DNA of 64,000 nt, taken from CAYNVS01 sp964400725 (GTDB lineage Bacteria > Myxococcota_A > SURF-8 > CAYNVS01). The stretch spans positions 1-64,000 of the forward strand of contig CAYNVS010000014.1 in NCBI GenBank assembly GCA_964400725.1, given 5' to 3'. Numbering within the stretch: the stretch's first letter is position 1; each line of letters begins with the position of its first letter. The position numbers were made by a program, and so were the translations under genes. A model generated the notes under the pieces. That model was not told the origin of the DNA and did not search any database. It worked only from the letters and a program-made list of their open reading frames with translations. Of this stretch, positions 34,554 to 43,174 are shown piece by piece.

Positions 34554-36576
34554 ATGGCAACTAGAAAGCTGTTAGTATTGGCTCTTGGAACGATTATAGC
34601 GTCCGCGCTGCTCGCGGGCGGGTGCTTTGAAAAAGAAAAGAAAGCTCCGCAATTTGTGCCGGACGGCGTCCGTTGTCAGATGGACGCTCATTGCAAAGAC
34701 GGAAAAGTATGCCTTGACGGAATGTGCAAGACGCCGATTCCCGTAGGCGAGACTCCGGAACAGAAAGCCAAGAGACTTTTGTCCGAGGGTGATAAGGCCC
34801 TTGAAACTAACCCGCCGGACTGCCAGACCGCGGCCGATAAATACAAAGAAGCTCTTTCGCTTAAGCCTGAATTTGGCAACGACGACATTAAATACAATCT
34901 CGCAATGTGCCAATTCAACAACGGAGACGTAACAGACTCGGAGCCGATTTTCGAGGAGTTGTATAAAAACAACCCCGACAACGAAAAAGCGCTTCTCGCC
35001 ATGGCGCGCATCAAACTTATATACCGCAAACAATCTGAAGCGTTAAAACTTTATAAAACTTACCTCGACAAACACGAGCGCGCTATCGACGTGCGCGCCA
35101 ACTACGCTACTTTGTTGCGCATTTCCGGCAAACTGGAAGAATCTCTTGCCGAGTGCCGCGAAATCTTCATTCAGGATCCGTCTCATCCGGGCGCGTTCAA
35201 CAACATGGGACTTATTTTTTACGAGCAAGGAAAAGTCGGATTGGCAAAGTGGGTTTTAAACCAAGGCATTTTCGCCCAGTTGAACATGATTAGCGCCGGC
35301 AAAAAGAATAAGGAAGACGCAAACCTCTTCGTGAATCTCGGCGTAATCGACCTCAAACAGGGGCGTTTCAAGACCGCACTCGACCGTTTCAAATACGCTC
35401 AAATGGTAGATCCGAACAACGTCGGGGCAAACCTTAACATGGGCGCGATAGCTCTCTCAAATTACGACTATCCCGAAGCCTTGAAAGCGTTTCAGAATGT
35501 AATTAAATTCGATCCTTACAACGAGGAAGCGAAATTTAACCTTGCAATATCGCTGCGCGGCGCGGGCAAATTTGAGGAGGCCGAGAAGGTTTACTTGGAG
35601 CTTCTCAACAAAGACCCCGAAAACTATATGCTTTTGTGGAATATGGGCGTCCTTTACTTCGAGTTTATGAAGAAAAAGGATAAGGCGGACGAAATGTTCA
35701 AACGTTTCCTCGCCACCAAAAAAGGAAACAAAGATCAAGACCTTCGCGCTAAAGTTTACATCGAAAGCGAAGTCGTAACGGTTACCAAGGGAGAAGACCA
35801 GTGGGTCGATCCGGTTATTTGCGTCCGCTGCAAAATGGAATGCGCAGAAGTGCCCCCATGCGAGCCCGGAACAGAGTGCGCTCCGGTTCCGGCGGATAAA
35901 AAGCACTGCGCGCCCTGCCAAAAGTGTCCGACTGCGGCTTTATGCGAAAAGTGTAAGACGATAGACTGCGCTCCTAAAGAGTGCACAGACGATAAATGCC
36001 CGCCGCCTCCGCCCGAATGCCCAGCCTGCGGCGTATGTCAGGGCGTAAAGGAAATCGAATGCGAAATCGACCCGACGAAGTGTCCGGTTGATATTAAGAA
36101 GGAAGGCGAGGCGAAGCCCGAAGAAAAGACCGACGGTAAAGTCGAAGAGGGTAAGGACGAGGTAAAGGCCGAGGACAAAGCTGCCGAAACCAAGCCCGAA
36201 GAGAAAAAAGACGATAAAAAAGGAAAGAAGGAGAAAAAGGATAAAAAAGGCAAGGACAAAGCTGAAGAGAAGAAAGACGATAAAGCCGTAACTCCGCCGG
36301 TTGAAGAGAAAAAAGAAGNNNNNNNNNNNNNNNNNNNNNNNNNNNNNNNNNNNNNNNNNNNNNNNNNNNNNNNNNNNNNNNNNNNNNNNNNNNNNNNNNN
36401 NNNNNNNNNNNNNNNNNNAAGAGAAGAAGGACGATAAAGCCGTAATTCCGCCGGTTGAAGAGAAAAAAGAAGAGAAAAAAGAGGAGAAAAAAGAAGAAAA
36501 AAAGACGGAAACGCCTTTACAGAATGAAAATAAAGATGTAAAAGATATAAAAGAAGGCGAGCAGAAGGTTCAGTAA
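34554..36576 (+). CDS. TPR lipoprotein with Cys-rich module and repetitive Lys/Glu tail, interrupted by assembly gap
   Basis: A lipoprotein signal (lipobox AGGC, Cys24) leads into a short Cys segment (VRCQMDAHCKDGKVC). About eight regular TPR units follow (GRFKTALDRFKYAQMVDPNN, YPEALKAFQNVIKFDP), then a Cys-rich module (about 423-520) with many CxxC and CPxC pairs. The tail is built of repeats of the kind KKDDKAVTPPVEEKKE. A run of 100 N (36319-36418) breaks this tail. The frame after the gap (ending EGEQKVQ, stop 36574-36576) differs from the frame before it, as expected if the N run is an arbitrary placeholder; whole codons require the true gap to be a multiple of three. The protein is probably the third TPR partner of the envelope cluster. 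Confidence 0.65.
36319..36418. other. Assembly gap of 100 N inside a coding repeat
   Basis: Exactly 100 N, the usual placeholder for a gap of unknown size. The flanks carry almost identical coding repeats (GACGATAAAGCCGTA on both sides), so the assembler probably failed on a tandem repeat. Confidence 0.95.
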
Positions 36577-36602
36577 CCTTTTGAATGCAAGGAGTTTATA
36601 AG

Positions 36603-36941
36603 ATGAAAAAGATTATTTTTATTGCGGCGTTCGCTTTTGCGTTCGTTACGGCCGTGTCGGCGTTTGCGGGCTATTCATACGCGGCGGACGACGAAGAATC
36701 CGGCGCGTTTGACGAAGGAGCCGGAACCGAAGGCGGCGGATCGGGCGGCGGGGGCGACGATACGACTCAGTATAAAAAGGTTACCAACCTCGACTTTGAT
36801 GAAGTCTTGTTGGAAGCCGAACTTAAAAAACCCACCGGCGTTACGATTATCGACCGCCAGCAGCTAAAGTTTAAGAACCTTATTCAACCAAGGCCGGATT
36901 TCGAGCCGGAAATGAAGAAATCTGTTGATAACCTTAAGTAA
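36603..36941 (+). CDS. Small exported protein, CglF-like family member A
   Basis: A 112-residue protein with a signal peptide ending near residue 28 (FAGYSYAA), a flexible Gly/Asp/Glu-rich stretch, and a compact conserved C-terminus (LDFDEVLLEAELKKPTGV, LKFKNLIQ, FEPEMKKSVDNLK). The same C-terminus recurs in the next gene. Small proteins with a comparable tail accompany adventurous-gliding gene sets in myxobacteria (annotated as CglF); I recognise this similarity only by eye. AAGGAG eight bases upstream supports ATG 36603 over 36585. A terminator follows. It may be a peripheral subunit of the preceding TPR complex. Confidence 0.55.
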   Translation: MKKIIFIAAFAFAFVTAVSAFAGYSYAADDEESGAFDEGAGTEGGGSGGGGDDTTQYKKVTNLDFDEVLLEAELKKPTGVTIIDRQQLKFKNLIQPRPDFEPEMKKSVDNLK

Positions 36942-36966
36942 TTAATGTATATTTAACTCGTATTAA

Positions 36967-36990
36967 GCCCGCTTATATGCGGGCTTTTTT
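36967..36990 (+). terminator. Rho-independent terminator
   Basis: GCCCGC / GCGGGC stem (36967-36972 with 36979-36984) followed by six T residues. Confidence 0.85.
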
Positions 36991-37154
36991 CTATTAATAC
37001 CGCTTGTAAATATTTCATTTCTTAATTTTTATAAAATAATATAAGGGGGTAGATTAAATTTTTTTCTTTACCTTAAACGCCCGGCTAATTTACCATTGAA
37101 TTAAAGGGGAACAGGCTTTTGCGACCGCTGACAATTCAGAGAAAGGAGCGAAAG

Positions 37155-37496
37155 ATGAAGAGGACAATTATTTTTCTTGCGATTGCGGCGTTGGTTTTAA
37201 GCGTTTTCTTTTTTTCGATGGCCTTTATAAAGGCCGCGGACGAAAACGAAGGCGCAGTCGAAAATCCTTTCGATGCGACTACCGCGGAGGACGTAAACGA
37301 CTTTAACGGAAGCGCGGGAACGGCGGTACAAAAGGAAACGATTTTGGATTTCGAGGAAGTCTCGCTTTACGGCGATTTACAAAAGCCGCACGGAACTTTT
37401 ATTCCGGGCGACAGAGATTTAAAGTTTGAAAGTTTAATCGCCATGCGAAACGATTTCGAGCCGGAGATGAAAAAGTCGGCAGATAAGTTAAAATGA
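37155..37496 (+). CDS. Small exported protein, CglF-like family member B
   Basis: A paralogue of the 36603 protein: 113 residues, signal peptide, a short acidic linker, then LDFEEVSLYGDLQKPHGT, LKFESLIA and FEPEMKKSADKLK. The shared C-terminal domain is conserved while the linkers differ, which indicates an old duplication and pressure on the C-terminal part. It stands between two terminators, so it has its own promoter or reads through the previous terminator at some level. AAGGAG precedes ATG 37155; the ORF start at 37119 is unlikely. Function unknown beyond a probable place in the same envelope cluster. Confidence 0.55.
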   Translation: MKRTIIFLAIAALVLSVFFFSMAFIKAADENEGAVENPFDATTAEDVNDFNGSAGTAVQKETILDFEEVSLYGDLQKPHGTFIPGDRDLKFESLIAMRNDFEPEMKKSADKLK

Positions 37497-37503
37497 AATA
37501 AAA

Positions 37504-37531
37504 AGCCCGCATTGAAGCGGGCTTTATTTTT
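37504..37531. terminator. Bidirectional terminator between the CglF-like gene and fumarase
   Basis: AGCCCGC / GCGGGCT stem (37504-37510 with 37517-37523) with T-rich DNA on its right and A-rich DNA on its left. It can end both the plus-strand small gene and the converging minus-strand fumarase gene. Confidence 0.8.
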
Positions 37532-37543
37532 AAGAGAAAAATC

Positions 37544-38386
37544 TTAAATTTCGGCGGATTTATGCCTCGCCGAGTGGCATTGCACGTTTACGGCCATCGG
37601 GAAGGATGCGATGTGGCACGGCATCATCATCACGTTTACTTTTAATGCGGTGGTTTTTCCGCCCAAACCAAGCGGGCCGTGGCCCAAGCCGTTGATTTTC
37701 TCAAGCAGTTCCTTTTCCAGCGCGTCAAGCTCGGGATCGGGGTTCGGGTCGCCGGGGTCGCGGAATATCGCCGCTTTCTTGGCCATAATCGCAGCCATTT
37801 CAAAGTTGCCGCCAATGCCGACGCCTACGACCACGGGCGGGCATGGGTTCGAGCCGGCCATGTCGATGGTTTTAAGGACTTCGCGCACAACGCCTTCGCG
37901 TCCGTCCGCGGGTTTGAGCATAACGAGTCTGCTCATATTTTCGCTTCCGCCGCCTTTTGCGGCAAAATTTATTTTAATTTTATCGCCCGGGACGATTGCG
38001 ACGTGTAAAAAGGAGGGCGTGTTTGTGCCGGTGTTCTTGCGGGTAAACGGATGGCATACCGATTTGCGCAGATATTCGTCTTTGTAAACCTGGGTTACGG
38101 CCTCGTCAACCGCCGCGCGCAAATCGCCGCCGGTAATGTGAACGTCCTGACCGATGTCCATGAAAACCATGGCCAAGCCGGTGTCTTGGCAAAGGGCCAA
38201 ACGCTCTCTGGAGGCCAGTTCGGCGTTTTCGATAATTTGGTTAAGGACGCTTCTTCCGGCTTCGGAAGGCTCGTCGGCAAGCGCGTCTTTAACGGCTCCC
38301 AGCACTTTAGGCGGCAGCTCGAACGCCGCTTTTTCCGCTAGTTCCTTTACGACTTTTTTTATTTCGTCAACGTGTATTTCGCGCAT
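37544..38386 (-). CDS. Class I fumarate hydratase, alpha (N-terminal) subunit
   Basis: The alpha subunit of the two-subunit, oxygen-sensitive [4Fe-4S] fumarase. The cluster-binding and substrate motifs LCQDTGLAMVF, FTRKNTGTNTP and AGSNPCPPVVVGVGIGG are present, and the C-terminus AVNVQCHSARH is typical. The start at 38386 has AAAGGAG upstream; the ORF open to 38431 adds an unlikely leader. Length is 280 residues, as for stand-alone alpha subunits. The beta subunit, normally the next gene, is not downstream: the next genes on this strand side are unrelated and converge. Tartrate dehydratase alpha is an alternative with the same motifs. Confidence 0.9.
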   Translation of the reverse strand: MREIHVDEIKKVVKELAEKAAFELPPKVLGAVKDALADEPSEAGRSVLNQIIENAELASRERLALCQDTGLAMVFMDIGQDVHITGGDLRAAVDEAVTQVYKDEYLRKSVCHPFTRKNTGTNTPSFLHVAIVPGDKIKINFAAKGGGSENMSRLVMLKPADGREGVVREVLKTIDMAGSNPCPPVVVGVGIGGNFEMAAIMAKKAAIFRDPGDPNPDPELDALEKELLEKINGLGHGPLGLGGKTTALKVNVMMMPCHIASFPMAVNVQCHSARHKSAEI

Positions 38387-38521
38387 CTGACGCTCCTTTA
38401 TTAAATCGAGAAGATTATATGCGTTACGCAATTTAATTTTATATTGCGTCGCGGCATAAAATTCAACAATATTTTAATAAAATTGCGCGTTCGGCTAAAA
38501 CTTAAGCCGCACAACTTGCGT

Positions 38522-38549
38522 TTGCAAAAATTGTATAAATATTTATAAA
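38522..38549 (+). promoter_or_regulatory. Candidate promoter for the def-fmt-rsmB operon
   Basis: TTGCAA (38522-38527) and TATAAA (38544-38549) are 16 bases apart in an AT-rich divergent region, about 70 bases before the def start. Confidence 0.45.
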
Positions 38550-38617
38550 ATCTTACTTTATGCCAAAGTTGTTGCATTTGCGGCCGCTTTGGTTTAGTTT
38601 CATTGCGGAGGTTGAAC

Positions 38618-39154
38618 ATGAGCTTGTTGAATATTGTAAAAGTTCCCGATCACCGTTTGCGGCTTCAAAGCAAGCCGATACTTCAAATAACCGACGAGAT
38701 AAAGAAACTCGCCGGCGACATGGCCGAAACGATGTACGCCGAGCCGGGCATCGGTTTAGCGGCGATTCAAGTCGGCAAGCCGATACAAATGATAGTCGTC
38801 GATCCAACCGCGGGCGAAGAGCCGGACGGACTGATGACGATGATAAATCCGCGCATTGTAGAGTGCAGCAAAAAAATTAAATCGGAGGAAGGATGCCTGT
38901 CGGTGCCGGGCGTGAAGGCGACGATTGAGCGCTACGATAAAATCGTCGTCGAATATATCGACTTAGAAGGGCAGGGGATGACGCTTGAGGCGGAAGGGCT
39001 GCTTGCGGTCGTCATTCAGCACGAGACTGACCATTGCAACGGCAAAATTTTCATCGACCGCCTGCCCGCCAAGGAGCGCGCCAAGCAGCTTCAGAAGTCG
39101 ATAGAGTTCCAGCGCGAGGAGCGCGCCGCCGAGGCGAAAAAAGCCGCAAAGTAA
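38618..39154 (+). CDS. def: Peptide deformylase
   Basis: Removes the formyl group from nascent proteins. The three metal-binding motifs are seen: GIGLAAIQVG, EGCLSVPG (metal Cys) and QHETDHCNG (two metal His and the catalytic Glu). The motif-3 residue after DH, usually Leu, is Cys, a minor variation. The C-terminal 25 residues are a basic/acidic helix beyond the catalytic domain. GGAGG precedes ATG 38618. It is followed by fmt, the enzyme that adds the formyl group, in the common def-fmt-rsmB order. Length 178 residues, normal. Confidence 0.96.
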   Translation: MSLLNIVKVPDHRLRLQSKPILQITDEIKKLAGDMAETMYAEPGIGLAAIQVGKPIQMIVVDPTAGEEPDGLMTMINPRIVECSKKIKSEEGCLSVPGVKATIERYDKIVVEYIDLEGQGMTLEAEGLLAVVIQHETDHCNGKIFIDRLPAKERAKQLQKSIEFQREERAAEAKKAAK

Positions 39155-39230
39155 TATTTTAACTTACAAGCGCCGTAAGAGACGCATAATCGACTGGGCA
39201 ATTTCTTTCGCAAATATTTTGCGAAGAGCA

Positions 39231-40193
39231 ATGGAACGAATGTCCGACGCAAAATTGAGAACGCTTTTTCTGGGGTCGCCGCAGTTCGCGGTTCCTTCGC
39301 TCGAAGCTCTATGCGCCGCTCAAAACCTTGACGTCGTTTTGGTTATGACGCAGCCTGACAGACCCGCCGGGCGGGGCCGTAGAATGTGCGCGACGGCCGT
39401 TAAGGAAACGGCGCTTTTGCGCGGAATTCCCGTTTTGGAGCCGCTTTCCATTAAAGAAGCGGATTTTAAAACCGCCATAGAGCCGTACCTGCCGCTCGAC
39501 GTAGCCGCGATGGCCGCTTACGGGCTGTATATTCCCAGATGGCTGCGCGAGCTGCCGAGGCTGGGCATGATAAACGCGCACCCGTCGCTTTTGCCTAAAT
39601 ACCGCGGAGCCGCGCCGGTTCCGTGGGCGCTCGTCAACGGCGAGAGCGTTACCGGCCTGACCATTCAAACCGTCGGCGAGAAAATGGACGCTGGCGATAT
39701 ACTTTGGCAAAAGCCGTATAACATTGCGTTCGAGGACAACGCTTCGACGCTTTTAAATAAAATGTCGCATCTTGCCGCGGAGGCTTTTATTGAAACTATT
39801 AATTCGCTGGCCGCCGGAACCGCGAAGCCGCAGCCGCAAAACGATGCAGACGCGACGTTTGCGCCGAAGATTAAGCCGGAAGACGGCCTGATAGACTGGA
39901 ATAAAAGCGCCGCGCAAATACGAAATTTAGTCCGCGGCATGATTCCGTTTCCGTGCGCGTGGACGACGAGGGGCGGAGCTAAAATTAAAATTTACGAAGC
40001 CGAGGCGGTCGTCGGTTCCATGAGGGGAGAGCCGGGGCGCGTTTTGGAATTCGGCAGGCGCGGAATAACCGTGGCCTGCGGCGAAGGCGCGCTGAGGATT
40101 ATCTGTCTTCAGCCGGAGAATAAAAAACCGATGGCCGCATGCGACTTTATCAACGGCTGCCGATTGGAAGCCGCGGAGAAATGGGGCGAATAA
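39231..40193 (+). CDS. fmt: Methionyl-tRNA formyltransferase
   Basis: Formylates initiator Met-tRNA using 10-formyl-tetrahydrofolate. The N-terminal Rossmann domain (LRTLFLGSPQFAVPSLEAL, TQPDRPAGRGRRM) and the catalytic INAHPSLLPKYRGAAPVPWAL segment (Asn, His) with MDAGDILWQ are complete. The C-terminal OB domain (APKIKPEDGLIDWNKSA, RGMIPFPCAWT) binds tRNA. Length 320 residues. ATG 39231 and 39240 are both possible; neither has a strong ribosome-binding site. The stop is directly followed by the rsmB start. Confidence 0.96.
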   Translation: MERMSDAKLRTLFLGSPQFAVPSLEALCAAQNLDVVLVMTQPDRPAGRGRRMCATAVKETALLRGIPVLEPLSIKEADFKTAIEPYLPLDVAAMAAYGLYIPRWLRELPRLGMINAHPSLLPKYRGAAPVPWALVNGESVTGLTIQTVGEKMDAGDILWQKPYNIAFEDNASTLLNKMSHLAAEAFIETINSLAAGTAKPQPQNDADATFAPKIKPEDGLIDWNKSAAQIRNLVRGMIPFPCAWTTRGGAKIKIYEAEAVVGSMRGEPGRVLEFGRRGITVACGEGALRIICLQPENKKPMAACDFINGCRLEAAEKWGE

Positions 40194-41573
40194 ATGAAAT
40201 TCAACGCGAGGGCGGAAGCCCTTAAACTAATCGAGCGCTCGCTTCGCGACAAAGGTTATTTAAACCGGCTGCTCGATTCTCTGCTGGCTTCAAACGCCTC
40301 CGCCGATCCGCGGGACAAGGCGCTGGTGAGCGAGCTTGCTTATGGCGTTCTGCGCAATTTGCGACTTCTGGACTTTTATCTGGGTCAAGCGTGCAGCCGG
40401 AAGCTGGACGACGTCGATCCGAAACTGTTGAACGCGCTGCGCATGGGCGCGTACCAAATTTTATTTCTCGATAAAATTCCCGACCACGCGGCGGTAAGCG
40501 AGACGGTGAATCTCGCCAAAGGAATGAAAAGCGGCTCTTCGCGTTTTGCGAACGCAGCGCTGCGTTCATTAATCCGCGGCAAGGATACGATGAAGCGTCC
40601 GGAGGTGATAAAGAACCTCTATACGCGGCTCGCGATTAAATATTCTTATCCGGATTGGATGATAGAACTTTTCAAAAACGAAATCGCGACGAAGCGCGGA
40701 CTTAAAGAGGACGATGAAATTATCCCTCTGCTGGAAGAGAGGCTTATAAAGCTTAACTCGCGCGCGCCGTTGGCGCTGAGAGCAAACCGCCTTGTAACGA
40801 CGCGGGACAAGCTGATAGAGTCGCTTCAAGAGCAAGGAATGGACGCGCGGCCCGGCAAATATTCGCCGGACGCGGTAATCGTCGATAAAATCGAATCGGT
40901 GCGCAAAATCAAAGGGTACGACGAAGGCGAGTTCATGGTTCAAGACGAGGGAAGCCAGCTCGTCGTTCATCTTCTTTCGCCCTCGCGCGGCGAGAAAATT
41001 TTGGACGTGGGCGCGGCTCCGGGCGGCAAAACGACGTTTATAGCCGAGATGATGGCAAACGAAGGGCGCGTCGTAGCGCTGGATACGAGCGCGACTAAAG
41101 TCGGCTTAATCGCTCAGAATGCGGCGAGGCTGGGTATTAAATGCGTAGGCGCGGCCGTAGGCGATATTTTGCAGCCAACAAGCTCGTTCAAGGCGGGAGA
41201 ATTCGACCGCGTATTGGTTGACGCGCCGTGCTCGAGCCTCGGCGTGCTTCGCCGCCACCCCGAAGCGAAATGGCACAAGCGCAAGGAGTCCGCGCGCGAA
41301 CTGGCCGCGCTGCAAGAGATGATGCTTGATTCGGCCGCTTTTTACCTGCGCAAAAAGGGCGTTCTGGTTTATTCCGTCTGCACGACGACTATTGAAGAAG
41401 GAATGTCCGTGGCGCAGAAATTTCTCGATACTCACCCGAACTTCGTGTCCGAGCCTCCTCCTCCGTTTAAAAACGTAAATTTCGGGCATGTTACTTCGGA
41501 CGGACACGTAGATTTGTGCGACTGCCCCGACGTTGACGGCTTCTTCGCCGTTCGGTTTTTAAAAAGGAGGTAG
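40194..41573 (+). CDS. rsmB: 16S rRNA m5C967 methyltransferase RsmB
   Basis: The 459-residue protein has an N-terminal NusB-like RNA-binding domain (ALVSELAYGVLRNLRLLDFYLG, MGAYQILFLDKIPDHAAVSE) and a C-terminal SAM-dependent Nol1/Nop2/Sun methyltransferase domain. The SAM loop DVGAAPGGKTTF, DAPCSSLGVLRRHPEAKW (nucleophile-side Cys) and YSVCTTTIEEG (catalytic Cys) are present. It methylates C967 of 16S rRNA. Its start follows the fmt stop directly, so the genes are co-translated. The rpe gene begins one base after its stop. Confidence 0.94.
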   Translation: MKFNARAEALKLIERSLRDKGYLNRLLDSLLASNASADPRDKALVSELAYGVLRNLRLLDFYLGQACSRKLDDVDPKLLNALRMGAYQILFLDKIPDHAAVSETVNLAKGMKSGSSRFANAALRSLIRGKDTMKRPEVIKNLYTRLAIKYSYPDWMIELFKNEIATKRGLKEDDEIIPLLEERLIKLNSRAPLALRANRLVTTRDKLIESLQEQGMDARPGKYSPDAVIVDKIESVRKIKGYDEGEFMVQDEGSQLVVHLLSPSRGEKILDVGAAPGGKTTFIAEMMANEGRVVALDTSATKVGLIAQNAARLGIKCVGAAVGDILQPTSSFKAGEFDRVLVDAPCSSLGVLRRHPEAKWHKRKESARELAALQEMMLDSAAFYLRKKGVLVYSVCTTTIEEGMSVAQKFLDTHPNFVSEPPPPFKNVNFGHVTSDGHVDLCDCPDVDGFFAVRFLKRR

Positions 41574-41574
41574 C

Positions 41575-42237
41575 ATGAACCCGTTGATAATCGCCCCGTC
41601 GTTGTTGAGCGCCGACTTTTGCAAGCTCGGCGAGGAATGCGAGAAAATCAAGGCCGCGGGCGCGCAGTGGGCGCACGTGGACGTTATGGACGGCCGCTTT
41701 GTTCCCAACATGACGATAGGCGTTCCGGTGGTGGAAAGCCTGCGCAAGGCGACCGATTTGGTTCTCGACGTTCATTTGATGATAGTCGAGCCCGACGCCT
41801 TCATTGAAAAGTTCGCCCGCGCTGGAGCCGACGTAATAACCGTTCACGCGGAAGCCGCGACGCATCTGCACCGCAGCCTTAGCGAAATACGGCGGCTGGG
41901 CAAACTTGCAGGCGTCGCGCTGAATCCGGCGACGAGCGAGAGCGCGGTCGAATACGTTCTGCCGTTATGCGACCTCGTTCTGGTAATGAGCGTTAATCCG
42001 GGTTTCGGCGGACAGAAGTTCATCGCTGAGGTTTTGCCGAAGATCGAGCGGATTAGAAAAATGTGCGCCGACAAGGGACTCAACCCGCGCATAGAGGTTG
42101 ACGGCGGCGTTACAAACGAAACGGCTCCGTCGGTCGTCAAGGCGGGCGCGGACGTTTTGGTTGCCGGAAGCTACGTCTTCGGCGTTTCCGATTACAAGGC
42201 TCGCGTGGACGCGCTAAAGGCTTGCGAAAGGAAATAA
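41575..42237 (+). CDS. rpe: Ribulose-phosphate 3-epimerase
   Basis: Interconverts ribulose-5-phosphate and xylulose-5-phosphate in the pentose phosphate pathway. The TIM-barrel motifs IAPSLLSADFCKLGEE, DVMDGRFVPNMTIG, VHLMIVEPD, VNPGFGGQKF and EVDGGVTNE carry all metal and phosphate ligands. Length 220 residues. AGGAGG overlaps the end of rsmB, so rpe is translationally coupled to it. Confidence 0.97.
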   Translation: MNPLIIAPSLLSADFCKLGEECEKIKAAGAQWAHVDVMDGRFVPNMTIGVPVVESLRKATDLVLDVHLMIVEPDAFIEKFARAGADVITVHAEAATHLHRSLSEIRRLGKLAGVALNPATSESAVEYVLPLCDLVLVMSVNPGFGGQKFIAEVLPKIERIRKMCADKGLNPRIEVDGGVTNETAPSVVKAGADVLVAGSYVFGVSDYKARVDALKACERK

Positions 42238-42244
42238 AAACCGC

Positions 42245-42877
42245 ATGATAGTCGCGCTTATTTTCGATCTCGACGGCACGCTCGTCGATACCGCCGATTC
42301 GGTGATGAAGTATTACCGCGATCTCTTCGCTCATCTGGGAGCCCCCGCGCCTAGGCGGGAGGATGAAAGCCGCCTTCTGGCGCTGTCGGAACAAGAATCT
42401 ATACTACGTTTCGCAAACGCAGCCCCGGACGCGCTTGAGAGGGCGAAGGAATTTAAATTAAATTACGACTTCGCGCCCGCCGCTAAACTAATAAAATTCA
42501 ACCCCGATATAAAAAAAATAATCGGCTCGTTGTCCGAAAAATATTTAATGGCCGTGGCGACAAACCGGGGGAATTCGGTTTACGCGCTGTTGGAGCAGAT
42601 GGAGATATGCGGTTACTTTCAAAAGATTTTCAACATCGAAAACATTAAGGAACCCAAACCGAGCCCGTGGGTCGTTCACGAAATCTGCCGCCATTTCTGC
42701 GTCTCGCCGCGCGAAGTCGCGTTCGTAGGCGACACCAGCGCCGACGTGTCGTGCGCGGCTAGAGCGGGGGCGGTAAGCGTGGCAATCGGCGAAATGTGGA
42801 AAGACGGCGAAGATAAACCGGATTACGTCATTAACGACTTGTCCGAACTTGGCGCGTTGTTGGAAAAAATTGATTAA
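42245..42877 (+). CDS. HAD-superfamily phosphatase, phosphoglycolate-phosphatase-like
   Basis: The nucleophile motif FDLDGTLVDTADSV, the MAVATNRGN motif 2, the lysine in KEPKPSPWVVHE and motif 4 VGDTSADVSCAARAG identify a HAD hydrolase with a helical cap (subfamily I). A neighbouring rpe is the classical partner of gph, and phosphoglycolate phosphatase is the simplest assignment. A specific substrate is not proven by the motifs. Length 210 residues. It closes the def operon; no terminator was seen before the rho promoter. Confidence 0.85.
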   Translation: MIVALIFDLDGTLVDTADSVMKYYRDLFAHLGAPAPRREDESRLLALSEQESILRFANAAPDALERAKEFKLNYDFAPAAKLIKFNPDIKKIIGSLSEKYLMAVATNRGNSVYALLEQMEICGYFQKIFNIENIKEPKPSPWVVHEICRHFCVSPREVAFVGDTSADVSCAARAGAVSVAIGEMWKDGEDKPDYVINDLSELGALLEKID

Positions 42878-42939
42878 TCTCATTTTTAACAAGCGCGGCC
42901 TCGGCTGTTATTAGCATAAGCGCGCCGACCCGAAAAAAC

Positions 42940-42967
42940 TTGACAGCCGCGTTAAAATGTTTAAATA
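42940..42967 (+). promoter_or_regulatory. Promoter of rho
   Basis: TTGACA (42940-42945) and TAAATA (42962-42967) with a 16-base spacer. It leaves a leader of about 200 bases before the rho start. Confidence 0.6.
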
Positions 42968-42973
42968 TCATTA

Positions 42974-42998
42974 CGTAAGGCTTAGATTTTGCCTTACG
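42974..42998 (+). promoter_or_regulatory. Hairpin at the 5' end of the rho leader
   Basis: CGTAAGGC (42974-42981) pairs with GCCTTACG (42991-42998) across a nine-base loop, at the expected transcription start of rho. No T tract follows, so it is not an intrinsic terminator. It may protect the message or serve in autoregulation of rho. Confidence 0.45.
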
Positions 42999-43174
42999 GA
43001 ACGACGCGGCTTTATAAGCCTCCGCAAAAATCCGTTTTTTGTTTCCATTTAAAACGCCGGAGAACAAAAGCAAACTTTCTGCCCGCAGTTGCGGGTTAAC
43101 CGCTTTTCGCGCGGAGTCCCATAACTTATCTATACCCTGAAGCAATGAAGAAACGACAAGGAGACCATTAGGGA

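Noticed and set aside
36585..36867. Alternative frames over the small exported genes as separate peptides
   Set aside because: No ribosome-binding sites and amino-acid content of antisense type.
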